Shown here: piece by piece, positions 1 to 6,911 of the stretch | Layout of the letters: the number at the start of each line of letters is the position of its first letter | How positions within the stretch are numbered: the first letter of the stretch is position 1 | From: Kiloniellales bacterium | Lineage (GTDB): Bacteria > Pseudomonadota > Alphaproteobacteria > Kiloniellales > JAKSDN01 | DNA: 16,632 nt | Direction: 5' to 3' | Assembly: GCA_022360075.1 (NCBI GenBank) | Contig: JAKSDN010001359.1 | Coordinates: 1-16,632, forward strand | Position numbers and translations under genes: made by a program | The notes under the pieces: model-generated | Told to the model about the DNA's origin: nothing | Seen by the model: the letters and a program-made list of their open reading frames with translations, nothing else | The model's database searches: none

Positions 1-49
1 CGACCGACCGCCAATTCGCGGCTGACTCTTGAAAGCAAAAGGCAAATTA

Positions 50-124
50 TGGTGGGCGCGGCTGGGATTGAACCAGCGACCCCTACGATGTCAACGTAGT
101 GCTCTCCCGCTGAGCTACGCGCCC
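50..124 (-). tRNA. tRNA-Val (anticodon GAC), CCA encoded
   Basis: On the minus strand a full cloverleaf can be folded. The acceptor stem GGGCGCG (124-118) pairs with CGCGCCC (60-54). The D arm is GCTC/GAGC. The anticodon stem CTACG/CGTAG encloses the loop TTGACAT with anticodon GAC, which reads valine codons GUC and GUU. The T arm is GCTGG-TTCAATC-CCAGC. The discriminator base is A (53) and the 3' CCA is encoded in the DNA (52-50). The gene lies downstream of cpdR on the same strand, about 160 bp away; that gap shows no gene. No intrinsic terminator with a T-run is visible after the tRNA within the window. Confidence 0.97.
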
Positions 125-288
125 ACGGCGGACGGCCGGACGGCCGCCATTGCGGGGCCGGCTTTGGCCCGATGTATCAGGCCGGTCCGGCGTCCGTGGT
201 AGGAGCCGGGAGTTAGCATCAGGAGGGGTGAATTTCAAGCTTGGCGGCGGGGGCGCTCGCCGGGCGCCCGGCTTGGAGAGGCGCGGCC

Positions 289-672
289 TCAGCTCGCGCC
301 GGAGACAGGGTCGGTGCCGGCCAGCATGGCGTCGATCTGGTTGACCAGCTCGCGCAGGTGGAAGGGCTTGGAGAGCACGCGCGCGCCCTTGGGGCTCTGC
401 TCGCGGGCCTTGAGCGCGACGGCAGCGAAGCCGGTGATGAACATCACCTTGATTCCCGGCTGTTCCTTGGCCGCGCGGCGGGCGAGCTCGATGCCGTCCA
501 TGCCCGGCATGACCACGTCGGCGAGCAGCAGGTCGACCGTGCGCTCGGTCAGCGCCATCATGGCGTCGAGGCCGTCGCCCACGTCGGTCACCTCGTGGCC
601 CGCGCGGCGCAGCGCCTTGGCCAGGAAGGTGCGCATACTCTCGTCGTCTTCGGCCAGCAGAATCCGAGCCAT
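289..672 (-). CDS. cpdR: CpdR-type single-domain response regulator
   Basis: The product is 127 aa and consists of one receiver domain with no output domain. Visible are the acidic pocket (E8, D9, D10), phosphoacceptor D52 in LLADVVMPGMDG, the conserved T80 (FITG) and K102 (SKPF). In Caulobacter, CpdR is dephosphorylated at the equivalent Asp to act as an adaptor that primes ClpXP for degradation of cell-cycle substrates. It is phosphorylated through the CckA-ChpT relay. The sequence resembles that family throughout, and the neighbouring tRNA-Val and N-formylglutamate amidohydrolase match the arrangement I recall in other alphaproteobacteria. The ATG at 672 is chosen because family members begin MARILLAEDD; an in-frame ATG at 729 would add 19 unlike residues. 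A GGGGGA sequence lies about 13 bp upstream. Confidence 0.9.
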   Translation of the reverse strand: MARILLAEDDESMRTFLAKALRRAGHEVTDVGDGLDAMMALTERTVDLLLADVVMPGMDGIELARRAAKEQPGIKVMFITGFAAVALKAREQSPKGARVLSKPFHLRELVNQIDAMLAGTDPVSGAS

Positions 673-953
673 GGTCGTACGTTCGTCCCCCGCCCCGGCA
701 GGTTTGACGTGCCTCGACACGCCCTTCAAAGTCTATAGCTTAGACAGGCGTATCTGAAGTAGCCATTAACGCAGCCCCGCGGCCTCGCATTTCGCCGCCG
801 ATGCCACCAATTTGTCATGGCAGGCCCAATCGAACCAAGGGGGCGGCCGCGGTGCCAGCCAAGCGCGATAATGCCCAATGACAGAGCCGCCGCTTTCCCC
901 TACTTAAGAGGGGTCCAGCGGCCTGAGAACGAGACGCGATTGCACGACTGCCC

Positions 954-1841
954 ATGGAAGCTGAGATTCAAGCGGCCGAGATAGAGGCGCCCCTCGAGAT
1001 CATCGCGCCCCAGGAGCAGGTCCTGCCCCTGGTCTTCGCCTCGCCGCACAGCGGCAGCCAGTATCCGCCGGACTTCGTCGAGGGCTCAGCGCTCGACCGC
1101 CTGATGCTGCGGCGCTCGGAGGACTGCTTCGTCGACGACATCTTCGGCGCCGCACCCCTCCTGGGCGCGCCTCTGATCCGCGCCCTCTTCCCGCGCGCCT
1201 ACGTGGACGCCAACCGCGAGCCCTTCGAGCTCGACCCAAACATGTTCCTCGACGAGCTGCCGGCCTATGCCAACACCCGCTCACCGCGGGTCGCCGCCGG
1301 GCTCGGCACGATCGCGCGCGTGGTGGCCAGCGGCGCCGAGATCTACAAGGCCAAGCTCAGCGTCGAGGAAGCCCTGGCCCGGATCCGGCGCTTCTACTGG
1401 CCCTACCACAACGCCCTGCGGCGCATGATCGAGGAGACACGCGCGCGTTTCGGCTACTGCATCCTGGTCGATTGCCACTCGATGCCCTCGGTCGGCGGGC
1501 CGATGGACCGCGATCCCGGCGCCCCGCGGGTCGATTTCGTGCTCGGCGACTGCCACGGCGCGGCCTGCGATGCCCTGGTCATCGACACCACCGCCGAGGC
1601 GCTCGCCGTCCAGGGCTACAACGTGGCGCGCAACGCGCCCTATTCCGGCGGCTTCGTCACCCGGCACTACGGCCGGCCCGGCGAGCGGATCCATGCCCTG
1701 CAGATCGAGATCAACCGCAGCCTCTACATGGACGAGACCAAGATCCGCCGCGGACCCCACCTGCCCGAGCTGGCCGCGCACATGCGCCCGGTGATCGCCG
1801 CCCTGGGCGCGCTCGACGGGGCCCTGCTGAACGGCGCCTGA
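954..1841 (+). CDS. N-formylglutamate amidohydrolase family protein
   Basis: The product is 295 aa and cytoplasmic, with no signal peptide. The family hydrolyses N-formyl-L-glutamate to formate and glutamate in one branch of histidine breakdown; members outside hut operons often have unproven substrates. Visible family motifs are SPHSGSQYP (residues 30-38, probable metal-ligand His32), DANREPFELDP (85-95) and LVDCHSMPSVGG (171-182). The length fits the family. No hut genes are in view, so a role in histidine use cannot be claimed. The gene is divergent from cpdR across a 281-bp gap, in which I saw no clear promoter. It is followed after 12 bp by an acetyltransferase gene on the same strand, probably co-transcribed. 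No good ribosome binding site precedes the ATG. Confidence 0.88.
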   Translation: MEAEIQAAEIEAPLEIIAPQEQVLPLVFASPHSGSQYPPDFVEGSALDRLMLRRSEDCFVDDIFGAAPLLGAPLIRALFPRAYVDANREPFELDPNMFLDELPAYANTRSPRVAAGLGTIARVVASGAEIYKAKLSVEEALARIRRFYWPYHNALRRMIEETRARFGYCILVDCHSMPSVGGPMDRDPGAPRVDFVLGDCHGAACDALVIDTTAEALAVQGYNVARNAPYSGGFVTRHYGRPGERIHALQIEINRSLYMDETKIRRGPHLPELAAHMRPVIAALGALDGALLNGA

Positions 1842-1853
1842 CGCCGGCCTACG

Positions 1854-2417
1854 ATGTCCGAATCGGCTCCAGTCCGCGGTAAGCCGCCGTCTCTGCGGCC
1901 GGCCGAGGAAGCCGACCTGCCGTCGATCCAGGCGATCTACGCCCACCACGTCCTGCACGGCCTGGCCTCCTTCGAAGAGACGCCGCCGGATCTGAGCGAG
2001 ATCACCCGGCGCTTTCGCGCCTTGCGCGCCGGCGGCTTTCCCTATCTCGCCGCGGCGCTGGAGGGCCAGGTGGTCGGCTATGCCTACGCCGGGCCCTATC
2101 GGCCCCGGCCGGCCTATCGCTACACGGTGGAGGGCTCCGTCTACGTCGGCCCGGGCTGGGAGCGGCGCGGGATCGGCCGCGCCCTGCTCGCGGCCCTGAT
2201 CGAGCGCTGCGGCGAGCGCGGCTATCGCCGGATGGTGGCGGTGATCGGCGACAGCGGCCATCGCGCCTCGATCCGGCTCCACGAAAGCCTGGGTTTTACC
2301 CGGGCCGGCCTGCTTCACGCGGTCGGCTTCAAGTTCGGCCGCTGGGTCGATAGCGTGATCATGGAACGCCCCCTGGGCGAGGGCGACCGCACGCTGCCGG
2401 CGGAGCCGCCGCCCTGA
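1854..2417 (+). CDS. GNAT N-acetyltransferase, phosphinothricin acetyltransferase-like
   Basis: The product is 187 aa with one GNAT fold. It opens with LRPAEEADLPSIQAIYAHHV and carries YTVEGSVYV, then the acetyl-CoA pyrophosphate-binding loop ERRGIGRALL (about residues 102-111), then RLHESLGF in motif B. The layout and the FEETPPD and GFKFGRWVDSVIME segments are typical of the PAT/Bar group, which acetylates phosphinothricin, methionine sulfone or sulfoximine, and related amino-acid analogues. The true substrate in this organism is unknown. The gene starts 12 bp after the amidohydrolase stop with no clear Shine-Dalgarno, suggesting translational coupling. The last ~12 residues, rich in Pro and Glu, extend past the conserved fold. 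On the opposite strand, the terminator of the small RNA points toward its 3' end. Confidence 0.87.
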   Translation: MSESAPVRGKPPSLRPAEEADLPSIQAIYAHHVLHGLASFEETPPDLSEITRRFRALRAGGFPYLAAALEGQVVGYAYAGPYRPRPAYRYTVEGSVYVGPGWERRGIGRALLAALIERCGERGYRRMVAVIGDSGHRASIRLHESLGFTRAGLLHAVGFKFGRWVDSVIMERPLGEGDRTLPAEPPP

Positions 2418-2447
2418 GCCGCAGGCTCCGGAATCGGGTGATGAACC

Positions 2448-2474
2448 AAAAAAAAGGCCGTGCTGTGCACGGCC
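2448..2474 (-). terminator. Intrinsic terminator of the small RNA
   Basis: A perfect 8-bp stem GGCCGTGC/GCACGGCC with a 3-nt loop ACA is followed on the minus strand by eight consecutive T residues. It is directional: the T-run exists only on the minus strand, so it does not end the upstream acetyltransferase transcript in the same way. Confidence 0.93.
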
Positions 2475-2542
2475 CAAGTCTAGGGAGGAAATGCCTTTCA
2501 GGCATGCGGCAAAGCAACAGCGGAATGGTCACTGATGCCGCA
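2448..2542 (-). ncRNA. mmgR: Small RNA resembling the alphaproteobacterial alpha-r8 / MmgR (suhB RNA) family
   Basis: The 95-nt predicted transcript lies wholly in a gap between protein genes. Read on the minus strand, its 5' segment TGCGGCA can pair with TGCCGCA about 25 nt later. A short hairpin ATGCC-TGAAA-GGCAT follows. Then comes an unpaired TTTCCTCCCT (an anti-Shine-Dalgarno-like stretch), AGACTTGGG, and a terminator hairpin with T8. As I recall, TTTCCTCCCT between a hairpin and a terminal hairpin is the hallmark of the alpha-r8 family (Rfam suhB). Its member MmgR limits polyhydroxybutyrate accumulation in Sinorhizobium meliloti. The 5' end is inferred from the promoter and could shift a few bases. 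The symbol is given by family resemblance only; targets here are unknown. Confidence 0.8.
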
Positions 2543-2548
2543 CTGCAA

Positions 2549-2577
2549 AATATAGTCCTCGTCAGGCGCCTTGCCAA
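2549..2577 (-). promoter_or_regulatory. Sigma70-type promoter of the small RNA
   Basis: On the minus strand, TTGGCA (2577-2572) and TATATT (2554-2549) are separated by exactly 17 bp. They sit 7-8 bp before the predicted RNA start. The upstream side (about 2580-2640) is more AT-rich than the window average. This is the best promoter match I found in the window. Confidence 0.75.
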
Positions 2578-2780
2578 TCGAAAAATAATCCTGTTTTCAA
2601 CAAGCTGGTTAAGAACACTTACTTTGCGATGCAGCGAAACCGAGGGATTCAGTGTTGTGCAGCGCAATAACCCGACTCGGACTAGGCCCTTTGTCGGCTC
2701 GCCGCCGGAGGCGCCCCGGCGGCACGAGCCTTGCTTGACGAACCGACATGCGAATGCGCTTGGAGCCAGGGGCGATCACC

Positions 2781-3377
2781 GTGCGGCATCGAATTCTGCT
2801 CTTACTGGTCTTTGTCGGCATCATGCTCGCGCCGGGGGGTGCCAGCCTTGCCCAGGCCGCCGACAAGGCCGATCCTTGGGCGCTCTGCGCGGGCATCGTG
2901 GGGACTGCCGAGCGGGCGCTGGCCCTGCCGCCCCATCTGCTGGGCGCCATCGCCAAGGTCGAGTCGGGGCGCTGGAGCCGCGACCGGGGGGCAATTGTTG
3001 CCTGGCCCTGGACGGTTACCGCCGAGGGCAAGGGACGATTCCTGCCGAGCAAGGCCGCGGCGATCCAGGCGGTCGAGCGCCTGCGGGCGCGCGGCGTGCG
3101 CAACATCGACGTCGGCTGCATGCAGGTCAATCTGCTCTATCACGGCAGACGCTTCGAGGACCTGGAGGCCGCCTTGGACCCGGTCCAAAACGTGGCCTAC
3201 GCCGCGACCTTCCTGGCCCAGCTCCATCGCGACCTGCGCTCCTGGACCCGCGCCATCGGCCGCTATCACTCGGCCACGCCCAAGTTCAGCGGACGCTACC
3301 GGCTCAAGGTCTTCCGGGCCTGGCGTGCCGAGAAGCACGCCGCCAACCGCTTGCGCATCCAGGCGAAGGCGAACTGA
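2781..3377 (+). CDS. Secreted lytic transglycosylase (SLT domain)
   Basis: This is a small exported murein hydrolase of the Slt/goose-lysozyme-like fold, expected to cleave peptidoglycan glycan strands in the periplasm. From the start chosen here it has 198 aa. An N-terminal signal peptide has an RHR n-region and a long hydrophobic core ending near LAQAA. The probable catalytic Glu is in AIAKVESGRW, followed by DVGCMQVNLLYH (GxMQ motif) and AIGRYHS, in the family's order. I chose the GTG at 2781 because AGGGG lies 8 bp upstream and it gives a normal-length signal peptide. In-frame ATGs at 2748 and 2754 would add 9-11 residues and have no ribosome binding site. It converges with the ankyrin gene, leaving only 9 bp between stops. 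Confidence 0.88.
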   Translation: MRHRILLLLVFVGIMLAPGGASLAQAADKADPWALCAGIVGTAERALALPPHLLGAIAKVESGRWSRDRGAIVAWPWTVTAEGKGRFLPSKAAAIQAVERLRARGVRNIDVGCMQVNLLYHGRRFEDLEAALDPVQNVAYAATFLAQLHRDLRSWTRAIGRYHSATPKFSGRYRLKVFRAWRAEKHAANRLRIQAKAN

Positions 3378-3386
3378 CCGGACGCG

Positions 3387-3773
3387 TCAGCCGCTCCGGC
3401 TGCGCAGCAGATCGCGCACCTCGCGGGCATTGGCAGGCCAGCTTCCCCAATCCTCGGGGCCGAAGCCCCATTTGTTGGCTTGCCTGGGCTCGGCGCCGGC
3501 CTCGAGCAGGGCGGTCATGATCGCAAGATCGCCGCGGGCCGCCGCGGCCATCAGGGCGGAGTTGCCGGCGTCGCTGAGCTTGTCGACGCGGGCGCCGCGC
3601 GCCAGCAGGATCTCTACGGCCTCGAGGTCGCCGCGCGCCGCCGCGCGGGCCAGGGCGGTCACGCCCCAGCGGTCGGTGCCGTCCGGATCGGCGCCCTGCT
3701 CCAGGGCCGCCTCCAGCGCTCGGGGCTCGCCCCGGTCGACAAGGGCGATCAGGTCTTGCGCCTGCGTGTTCAT
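3387..3773 (-). CDS. Small ankyrin-repeat protein
   Basis: The 128-aa product is made of about three ankyrin repeats. The clearest are WGVTALARAAARGDLEAVEI (residues 36-55) and GNSALMAAAARGDLAIMTAL (70-89), each with the T/S-AL-xxAAxxGDL helix-turn-helix pattern. Consensus-like loops ALEQGADPDGTDR and LEAGAEPRQANKWG link them. No signal peptide or membrane segment is seen, so it is probably cytoplasmic. Such proteins bind partners; none is evident here. The ATG at 3773 is the natural start, with GGAGG 13 bp upstream. The reading frame is open far upstream to 4922, but that part is antisense to the aminotransferase gene and is not credible as protein. The gene lies head-to-head with the aminotransferase gene and tail-to-tail with the transglycosylase gene. 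Confidence 0.85.
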   Translation of the reverse strand: MNTQAQDLIALVDRGEPRALEAALEQGADPDGTDRWGVTALARAAARGDLEAVEILLARGARVDKLSDAGNSALMAAAARGDLAIMTALLEAGAEPRQANKWGFGPEDWGSWPANAREVRDLLRSRSG

Positions 3774-3914
3774 TGCGGACTTTCTGCCTCCTTGTTCTAT
3801 GCGAGCTTTGTCCCGAGCGCCGGCCCGGGCGTCAAGGCCCGATGAGCCTTGCCGCCGCTCCGGCGGGTCGCCTATAGCTGCCCGCAGCGTCCCTCTTGCC
3901 AGGCCAGGAACCCC

Positions 3915-5087
3915 ATGAGCCTCGACATCGCCAAGCTCCGCGAAGAGACCCCAGGCTGCCGGGAAGTGCTGCATTTCGACAACGCCGGCGCGGCGCTGAT
4001 GCCGCAGGCGGTGATCGACGCCCAGGTCGAGCACATCGGGCTCGAGGCCAAGCTCGGCGGCTACAGCGCGGCCGACCGGGCGCGGCCGGCGATCGAGCGG
4101 ACCTACGATGCCATCGCCGAGATGCTGAATTGCGGGCGCGACGAGATTGCCTTGACCGAGAACGCCACCGCGGCCTGGAACCAGGCCTTCCACGCCTTTC
4201 GGTTCAAGCCCGGCGACCGCATCCTGACCGCCGAGGCCGAATATGCCAGCAACTACATCACCTATCTGAAGGCGGCCCGGGACCAGGGCGTGGTCGTCGA
4301 GCCCGTGCCCAGCGACGCCAGTGGCCAGCTCTCCGTGCCAGCACTGGAATCGATGGTTGATGAGGAGGTCAAGCTGATCTCGATCTCCCACGTGCCGACC
4401 AACGGCGGGCTGGTCAATCCGGCGGCGGCGATCGGCCGCGTGGCCCGGGGCGCCGGCATTCCCTTTCTGCTCGACGCCTGCCAGTCGGTCGGCCAGATGC
4501 CGCTCGACGTGGAGGCCATCGGCTGCGACCTGCTGACCGCGGCCGGTCGCAAGTACCTGCGCGGCCCGCGCGGCAGCGGCTTCCTCTATGTTCGCAAGAG
4601 CCTGCTCGACCAGCTCGACCCGCCGGTTCTGGACCTGCTGTCGGCCAAATGGGAGGCGCCCGACCGCTATGCCCTGCGGCCCGACGCGCGGCGCTTCGAG
4701 AACTGGGAGTTCAACTGCGCCGCCGTGATCGGGCTCGGCGTTGCGGTCGACTATGCCTGCGATCTCGGCCTGGAGGCGATCGAGACCCGCGTCCAATGGC
4801 TGGCGCGCCGCCTGCGCTCGATCCTGTCGGAGGACATGAAGCTGCCGGTCTACGACCTCGGCGAGACGAAGTGCGGCATCGTGACCTTCACCCTGCCCGA
4901 CCGCGACGCGGCGACCATGCAAGCGACCCTACGCCGCAAGAACGTCAACGTCTCGATCTCGAGCCCGGCCTCGACCCGCCTCGACGCCGAGAAGCGTGGC
5001 CTGCCGGAGCTGATCCGCGCCTCGCTGCACTACTACAATACGGAAGAGGAGATCGACCGCTTCTGCTACGCCCTGCGAGAGCCGTGA
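3915..5087 (+). CDS. Class V aminotransferase-fold PLP-dependent enzyme (lyase/desulfurase-like)
   Basis: The 390-aa, fold-type I PLP enzyme is of the SufS/CsdA/EgtE group. Visible features are FDNAGAALMP (21-30), TENATAAWN (81-89), ISHVPTNGG with His159, LLDACQSVGQ with Asp187 (cofactor pyridine contact), and the Schiff-base Lys213 in AGRKYLRGPRGSG. The C-terminal RASLHYYNTEEEID carries a substrate-carboxylate Arg. The catalytic cysteine loop expected in a cysteine desulfurase is not seen; the corresponding area reads SISSPASTRLD. That favours a C-S lyase, selenocysteine-lyase-like or epimerase-like role over iron-sulfur assembly. No suf or isc genes are near. The start at ATG 3915 follows AGGA and begins MSLDIAKLR; an upstream ATG at 3849 would add a Pro/Arg-rich, unlikely tail. 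Confidence 0.87.
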   Translation: MSLDIAKLREETPGCREVLHFDNAGAALMPQAVIDAQVEHIGLEAKLGGYSAADRARPAIERTYDAIAEMLNCGRDEIALTENATAAWNQAFHAFRFKPGDRILTAEAEYASNYITYLKAARDQGVVVEPVPSDASGQLSVPALESMVDEEVKLISISHVPTNGGLVNPAAAIGRVARGAGIPFLLDACQSVGQMPLDVEAIGCDLLTAAGRKYLRGPRGSGFLYVRKSLLDQLDPPVLDLLSAKWEAPDRYALRPDARRFENWEFNCAAVIGLGVAVDYACDLGLEAIETRVQWLARRLRSILSEDMKLPVYDLGETKCGIVTFTLPDRDAATMQATLRRKNVNVSISSPASTRLDAEKRGLPELIRASLHYYNTEEEIDRFCYALREP

Positions 5088-5176
5088 GGCTTGGCTTCAT
5101 TTGTCCGCTACGCGGACGCCGCCCTAAACCCCGCGGATTTCACACATCTTGTTTGCTTGACGCCTATTGGCGTCGT

Positions 5177-5207
5177 CACCCCCACCCCGACCCTCCCCCT
5201 TGAGGGG
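5177..5207 (+). repeat. Palindromic GC-rich repeat, copy A (partial)
   Basis: CACCCCCACCCCGACCC is followed by TCCCCCTTGAGGGG. It shares the CACCC-(N)-ACCC-TCCCCC-T(T/C)(G/A)A-GGGG layout with the two copies further right but lacks the long right arm. Confidence 0.7.
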
Positions 5208-5313
5208 CTAAGGTGTGCACACGTCTTTCCCATCGGGCCAGGCGAGCTCGGCATTGAGCTGATTTTCTCGCATCGGAAGACTTTTTTTGTTTCTTTGGCC
5301 CGCTTCGCGGACG

Positions 5314-5350
5314 CCCCCCACCCTAACCCTCCCCCTCAAGGGGGGAGGGG
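5314..5350 (+). repeat. Palindromic GC-rich repeat, copy B
   Basis: The unit reads CCCCCCACCC, TAACCC, then the near-perfect inverted repeat CTCCCCCTCAAGGGGGGAG. It is preceded by the short hairpin CGCTTCGCG (5301-5309). It faces copy C in opposite orientation, 28 bp away. Confidence 0.8.
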
Positions 5351-5378
5351 AAGTGTTGTGACATCGTAATAGACTACG

Positions 5379-5424
5379 CCTCCCCCCTTGAGGGGGAGGT
5401 CGGCGCGAAGCGCCGGGTGGGGGG
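5379..5424 (-). repeat. Palindromic GC-rich repeat, copy C (inverted relative to copy B)
   Basis: On the minus strand the unit reads CCCCCCACCC, then a hairpin GGCGCTTCGCGCC, then GACCTCCCCCTCAAGGGGGG. It is an inverted copy of the 5314-5350 unit with an added internal hairpin. Together B and C could form a long stem in either transcript coming from the flanking convergent genes. Confidence 0.8.
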
Positions 5425-5530
5425 CTGGCGCGGAGCGCCGAAAAGCAACGCACGCAGCAGGACTCGATCCCGCCCACAATATGCGTCGTGTGAACTTATT
5501 GATCTAAATGAATGACTTACAGATGCCGGG

Positions 5531-5923
5531 TCAGACCCGCCGATAGCAAATGCGCTCCCGCAACGCCTCGTCGCTCAGCGCCTCGCCCCGGTCCAAGGCC
5601 TGAACACGGAACGCCGGCAGACAGATCAGGTCGGCATCGAGGATCTCGTACACATAGGTCTCGCCGAAGTTGCCTCGGACCTCGACCTGATCGGGATCGA
5701 ATTCGTACTCGACCGGAATCCTCAAGTTCCCGGCATACATGGCATCTTCGACGAAGAGCAGCTCACGGTAGCCGACCGCCCCGATCGCGCCGGGTTTCAG
5801 GCCATCCGAGCGGACCTTCCAGGCGCCGTACAGCGGATTCGACGCGCGCTCGATCCCAAGACCGCATCCGGTCACGCCGACCGCTACTGCGAGCAGCAGC
5901 GCGAGAGAGACGACTCTTGCCAT
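5531..5923 (-). CDS. Small predicted lipoprotein, unknown function
   Basis: The 130-aa product begins MARVVSLALLLAVAVGVTGC, a signal peptide ending in a lipobox (VTGC). Cleavage would therefore place a lipidated Cys20 at the N-terminus, anchoring it in the inner or outer membrane. The mature part is acidic with alternating hydrophobic residues, suggesting a beta-rich domain (YRELLFVEDAMYAG, VEYEFDPDQVEVRG, GETYVYEILDADLICL). Two further cysteines (in DLICL and ERICY) could form a disulfide. I do not recognise a family. The ATG at 5923 is chosen because GGAGG lies 8 bp upstream. A possible -10 TATACT (5954-5949) lies upstream, but no convincing -35 was found. Confidence 0.8.
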   Translation of the reverse strand: MARVVSLALLLAVAVGVTGCGLGIERASNPLYGAWKVRSDGLKPGAIGAVGYRELLFVEDAMYAGNLRIPVEYEFDPDQVEVRGNFGETYVYEILDADLICLPAFRVQALDRGEALSDEALRERICYRRV

Positions 5924-5997
5924 AGTCACTGCCTCCTGCCTGGCGCCCAGTATAGAGAATAAGCCCCTACTCCGCGACAGGTCATCGCCTCCCGCAG

Positions 5998-6861
5998 TCA
6001 GGCCAGCTCGACCCGCCCTTGCATCGCGGTCTCGCCCGCCGGTCCGGCGATCCAGACTTCCGCGCCCTCGACGTCCTCGTCCGGCGCGCCGGCCACGGTG
6101 AAGGGCGCGCCGTCGAAGATCGGGCTCAGGGCGCGAAACGAGAACTCGCTGATCCGGGCCTTGGGCCGCTCCCGGCGGGCCAGCTCGACCATCAGGGTGG
6201 CGAGCAGCGGGCCATGGACGATCAGGCCGGGATAGCCCTCGACGTCGCGCACGTAGTCGGCGTCGTAGTGGATGCGGTGGCTGTTGAAGGTGAGCGCCGA
6301 GTAGCGGAACAGCAGCACGGGGTCCGGCTGGATCTCCCAGCGCCAGGCCGGCTCGGCCGGCGACTCCTCGGTCTCACTGCGCAGCGTCGCTGTCCCCGTG
6401 CCGCCACCCTCAGGCAGGCCGCGGTAAACGATGTCATGCTCCTCGTCGATGCAGCAGTCGCCGCCGACCAGGACCTCGTGACGCACGGTGACGAAGACCA
6501 GGCGCCCGCTGCGGCCACGCTTCTCCACGATGTCGATCAGGGTCGACTGGCGCTCGGCCTCGCTGCCGATCAGCAGCGGCCGCTGGAAGCTGATCCGGCT
6601 GCCGGCCCACATGCGCCGCGGCAGCGCCACCGGCGGCAGGAAGCCGCCGCGCGCCATGTGCCCGTCCCGATCGAGCGCCGCCTGCGGCGACAGGTTCCAG
6701 AAATAGAGCCAGTGCCAGAGAGGCGGCAGGGAGGCGCCTACGGCGAAGCTCTCCTCGCGATCCAGCAGCGCGGCCATGGCACGGGCGCGCAGCGGACCGA
6801 TCGAGTCGCGCGTCACTTCCTGACGGCCGATCCAATCACGCAGGTTCGGTTCTGTGTCCAT
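5998..6861 (-). CDS. Hot-dog-fold acyl-CoA hydratase (HTD2 / mesaconyl-C4-CoA hydratase-like)
   Basis: The 287-aa product has a double hot-dog layout. An N-terminal FAS1-like dehydratase half includes LPPLWHWLYFW (45-55) and GGFLPPVALPRRMWAGS (72-88). A C-terminal half carries the catalytic-type segment SALTFNSHRIHYD (188-200) followed by EGYPGLIVHGPL (208-219). This form, rather than the canonical GDxNPxH of MaoC, is typical of HTD2-like 3-hydroxyacyl-thioester dehydratases and of mesaconyl/itaconyl/3-methylfumaryl-CoA hydratases. It is expected to add or remove water across an enoyl-CoA double bond in the cytoplasm; the acyl substrate is not determined. The ATG at 6861 follows GGGAG within about 11-15 bp. 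The frame stays open to 7236, but that stretch overlaps the GST gene in another frame. It lies 50 bp after the GST gene, likely the same transcript. Confidence 0.86.
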   Translation of the reverse strand: MDTEPNLRDWIGRQEVTRDSIGPLRARAMAALLDREESFAVGASLPPLWHWLYFWNLSPQAALDRDGHMARGGFLPPVALPRRMWAGSRISFQRPLLIGSEAERQSTLIDIVEKRGRSGRLVFVTVRHEVLVGGDCCIDEEHDIVYRGLPEGGGTGTATLRSETEESPAEPAWRWEIQPDPVLLFRYSALTFNSHRIHYDADYVRDVEGYPGLIVHGPLLATLMVELARRERPKARISEFSFRALSPIFDGAPFTVAGAPDEDVEGAEVWIAGPAGETAMQGRVELA

Positions 6862-6911
6862 GCCTCGGCCAACTCCCGAATGGGTCTGCAAGTGACGCCG
6901 CCGCCTCGCGC

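Larger units (their letters stand above)
5088..5530 (+). other. Gene-free, repeat-rich gap between convergent genes
   Basis: I see no credible coding sequence here; short open frames are low-complexity and run through the repeats. The gap separates the aminotransferase gene (+) from the lipoprotein gene (-), so both transcripts end in it. It holds at least three related palindromic GC-rich units and two short hairpins of the CCGCTACGCGG and CGCTTCGCG type. A T7 run occurs at 5282-5288, but no strong GC stem directly precedes it. Confidence 0.7.

Noticed and set aside
730..953. Possible CtrA sites (single TTAA motifs near 765 and 904) between cpdR and the amidohydrolase
   Set aside because: No TTAA-N7-TTAA pair was found, and single TTAA motifs are expected by chance.
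2438..3520. Plus-strand frame running through the small RNA and transglycosylase gene
   Set aside because: It shadows the transglycosylase gene in another frame and contains low-complexity Arg/Pro/Gly sequence.
3774..4922. Upstream extension of the ankyrin gene frame, making a 511-aa protein
   Set aside because: The added part is antisense to the aminotransferase gene and has no domain. The ankyrin repeats and a ribosome binding site support the start at 3773.
5281..5300. Intrinsic terminator suggested by a T7 run in the repeat-rich gap
   Set aside because: No strong GC stem lies directly before the T-run on the + strand.
5177..5437. CRISPR-like array from regularly repeated GC-rich units
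   Set aside because: There are only three unequal copies in mixed orientation, with no constant-length spacers and no cas genes.
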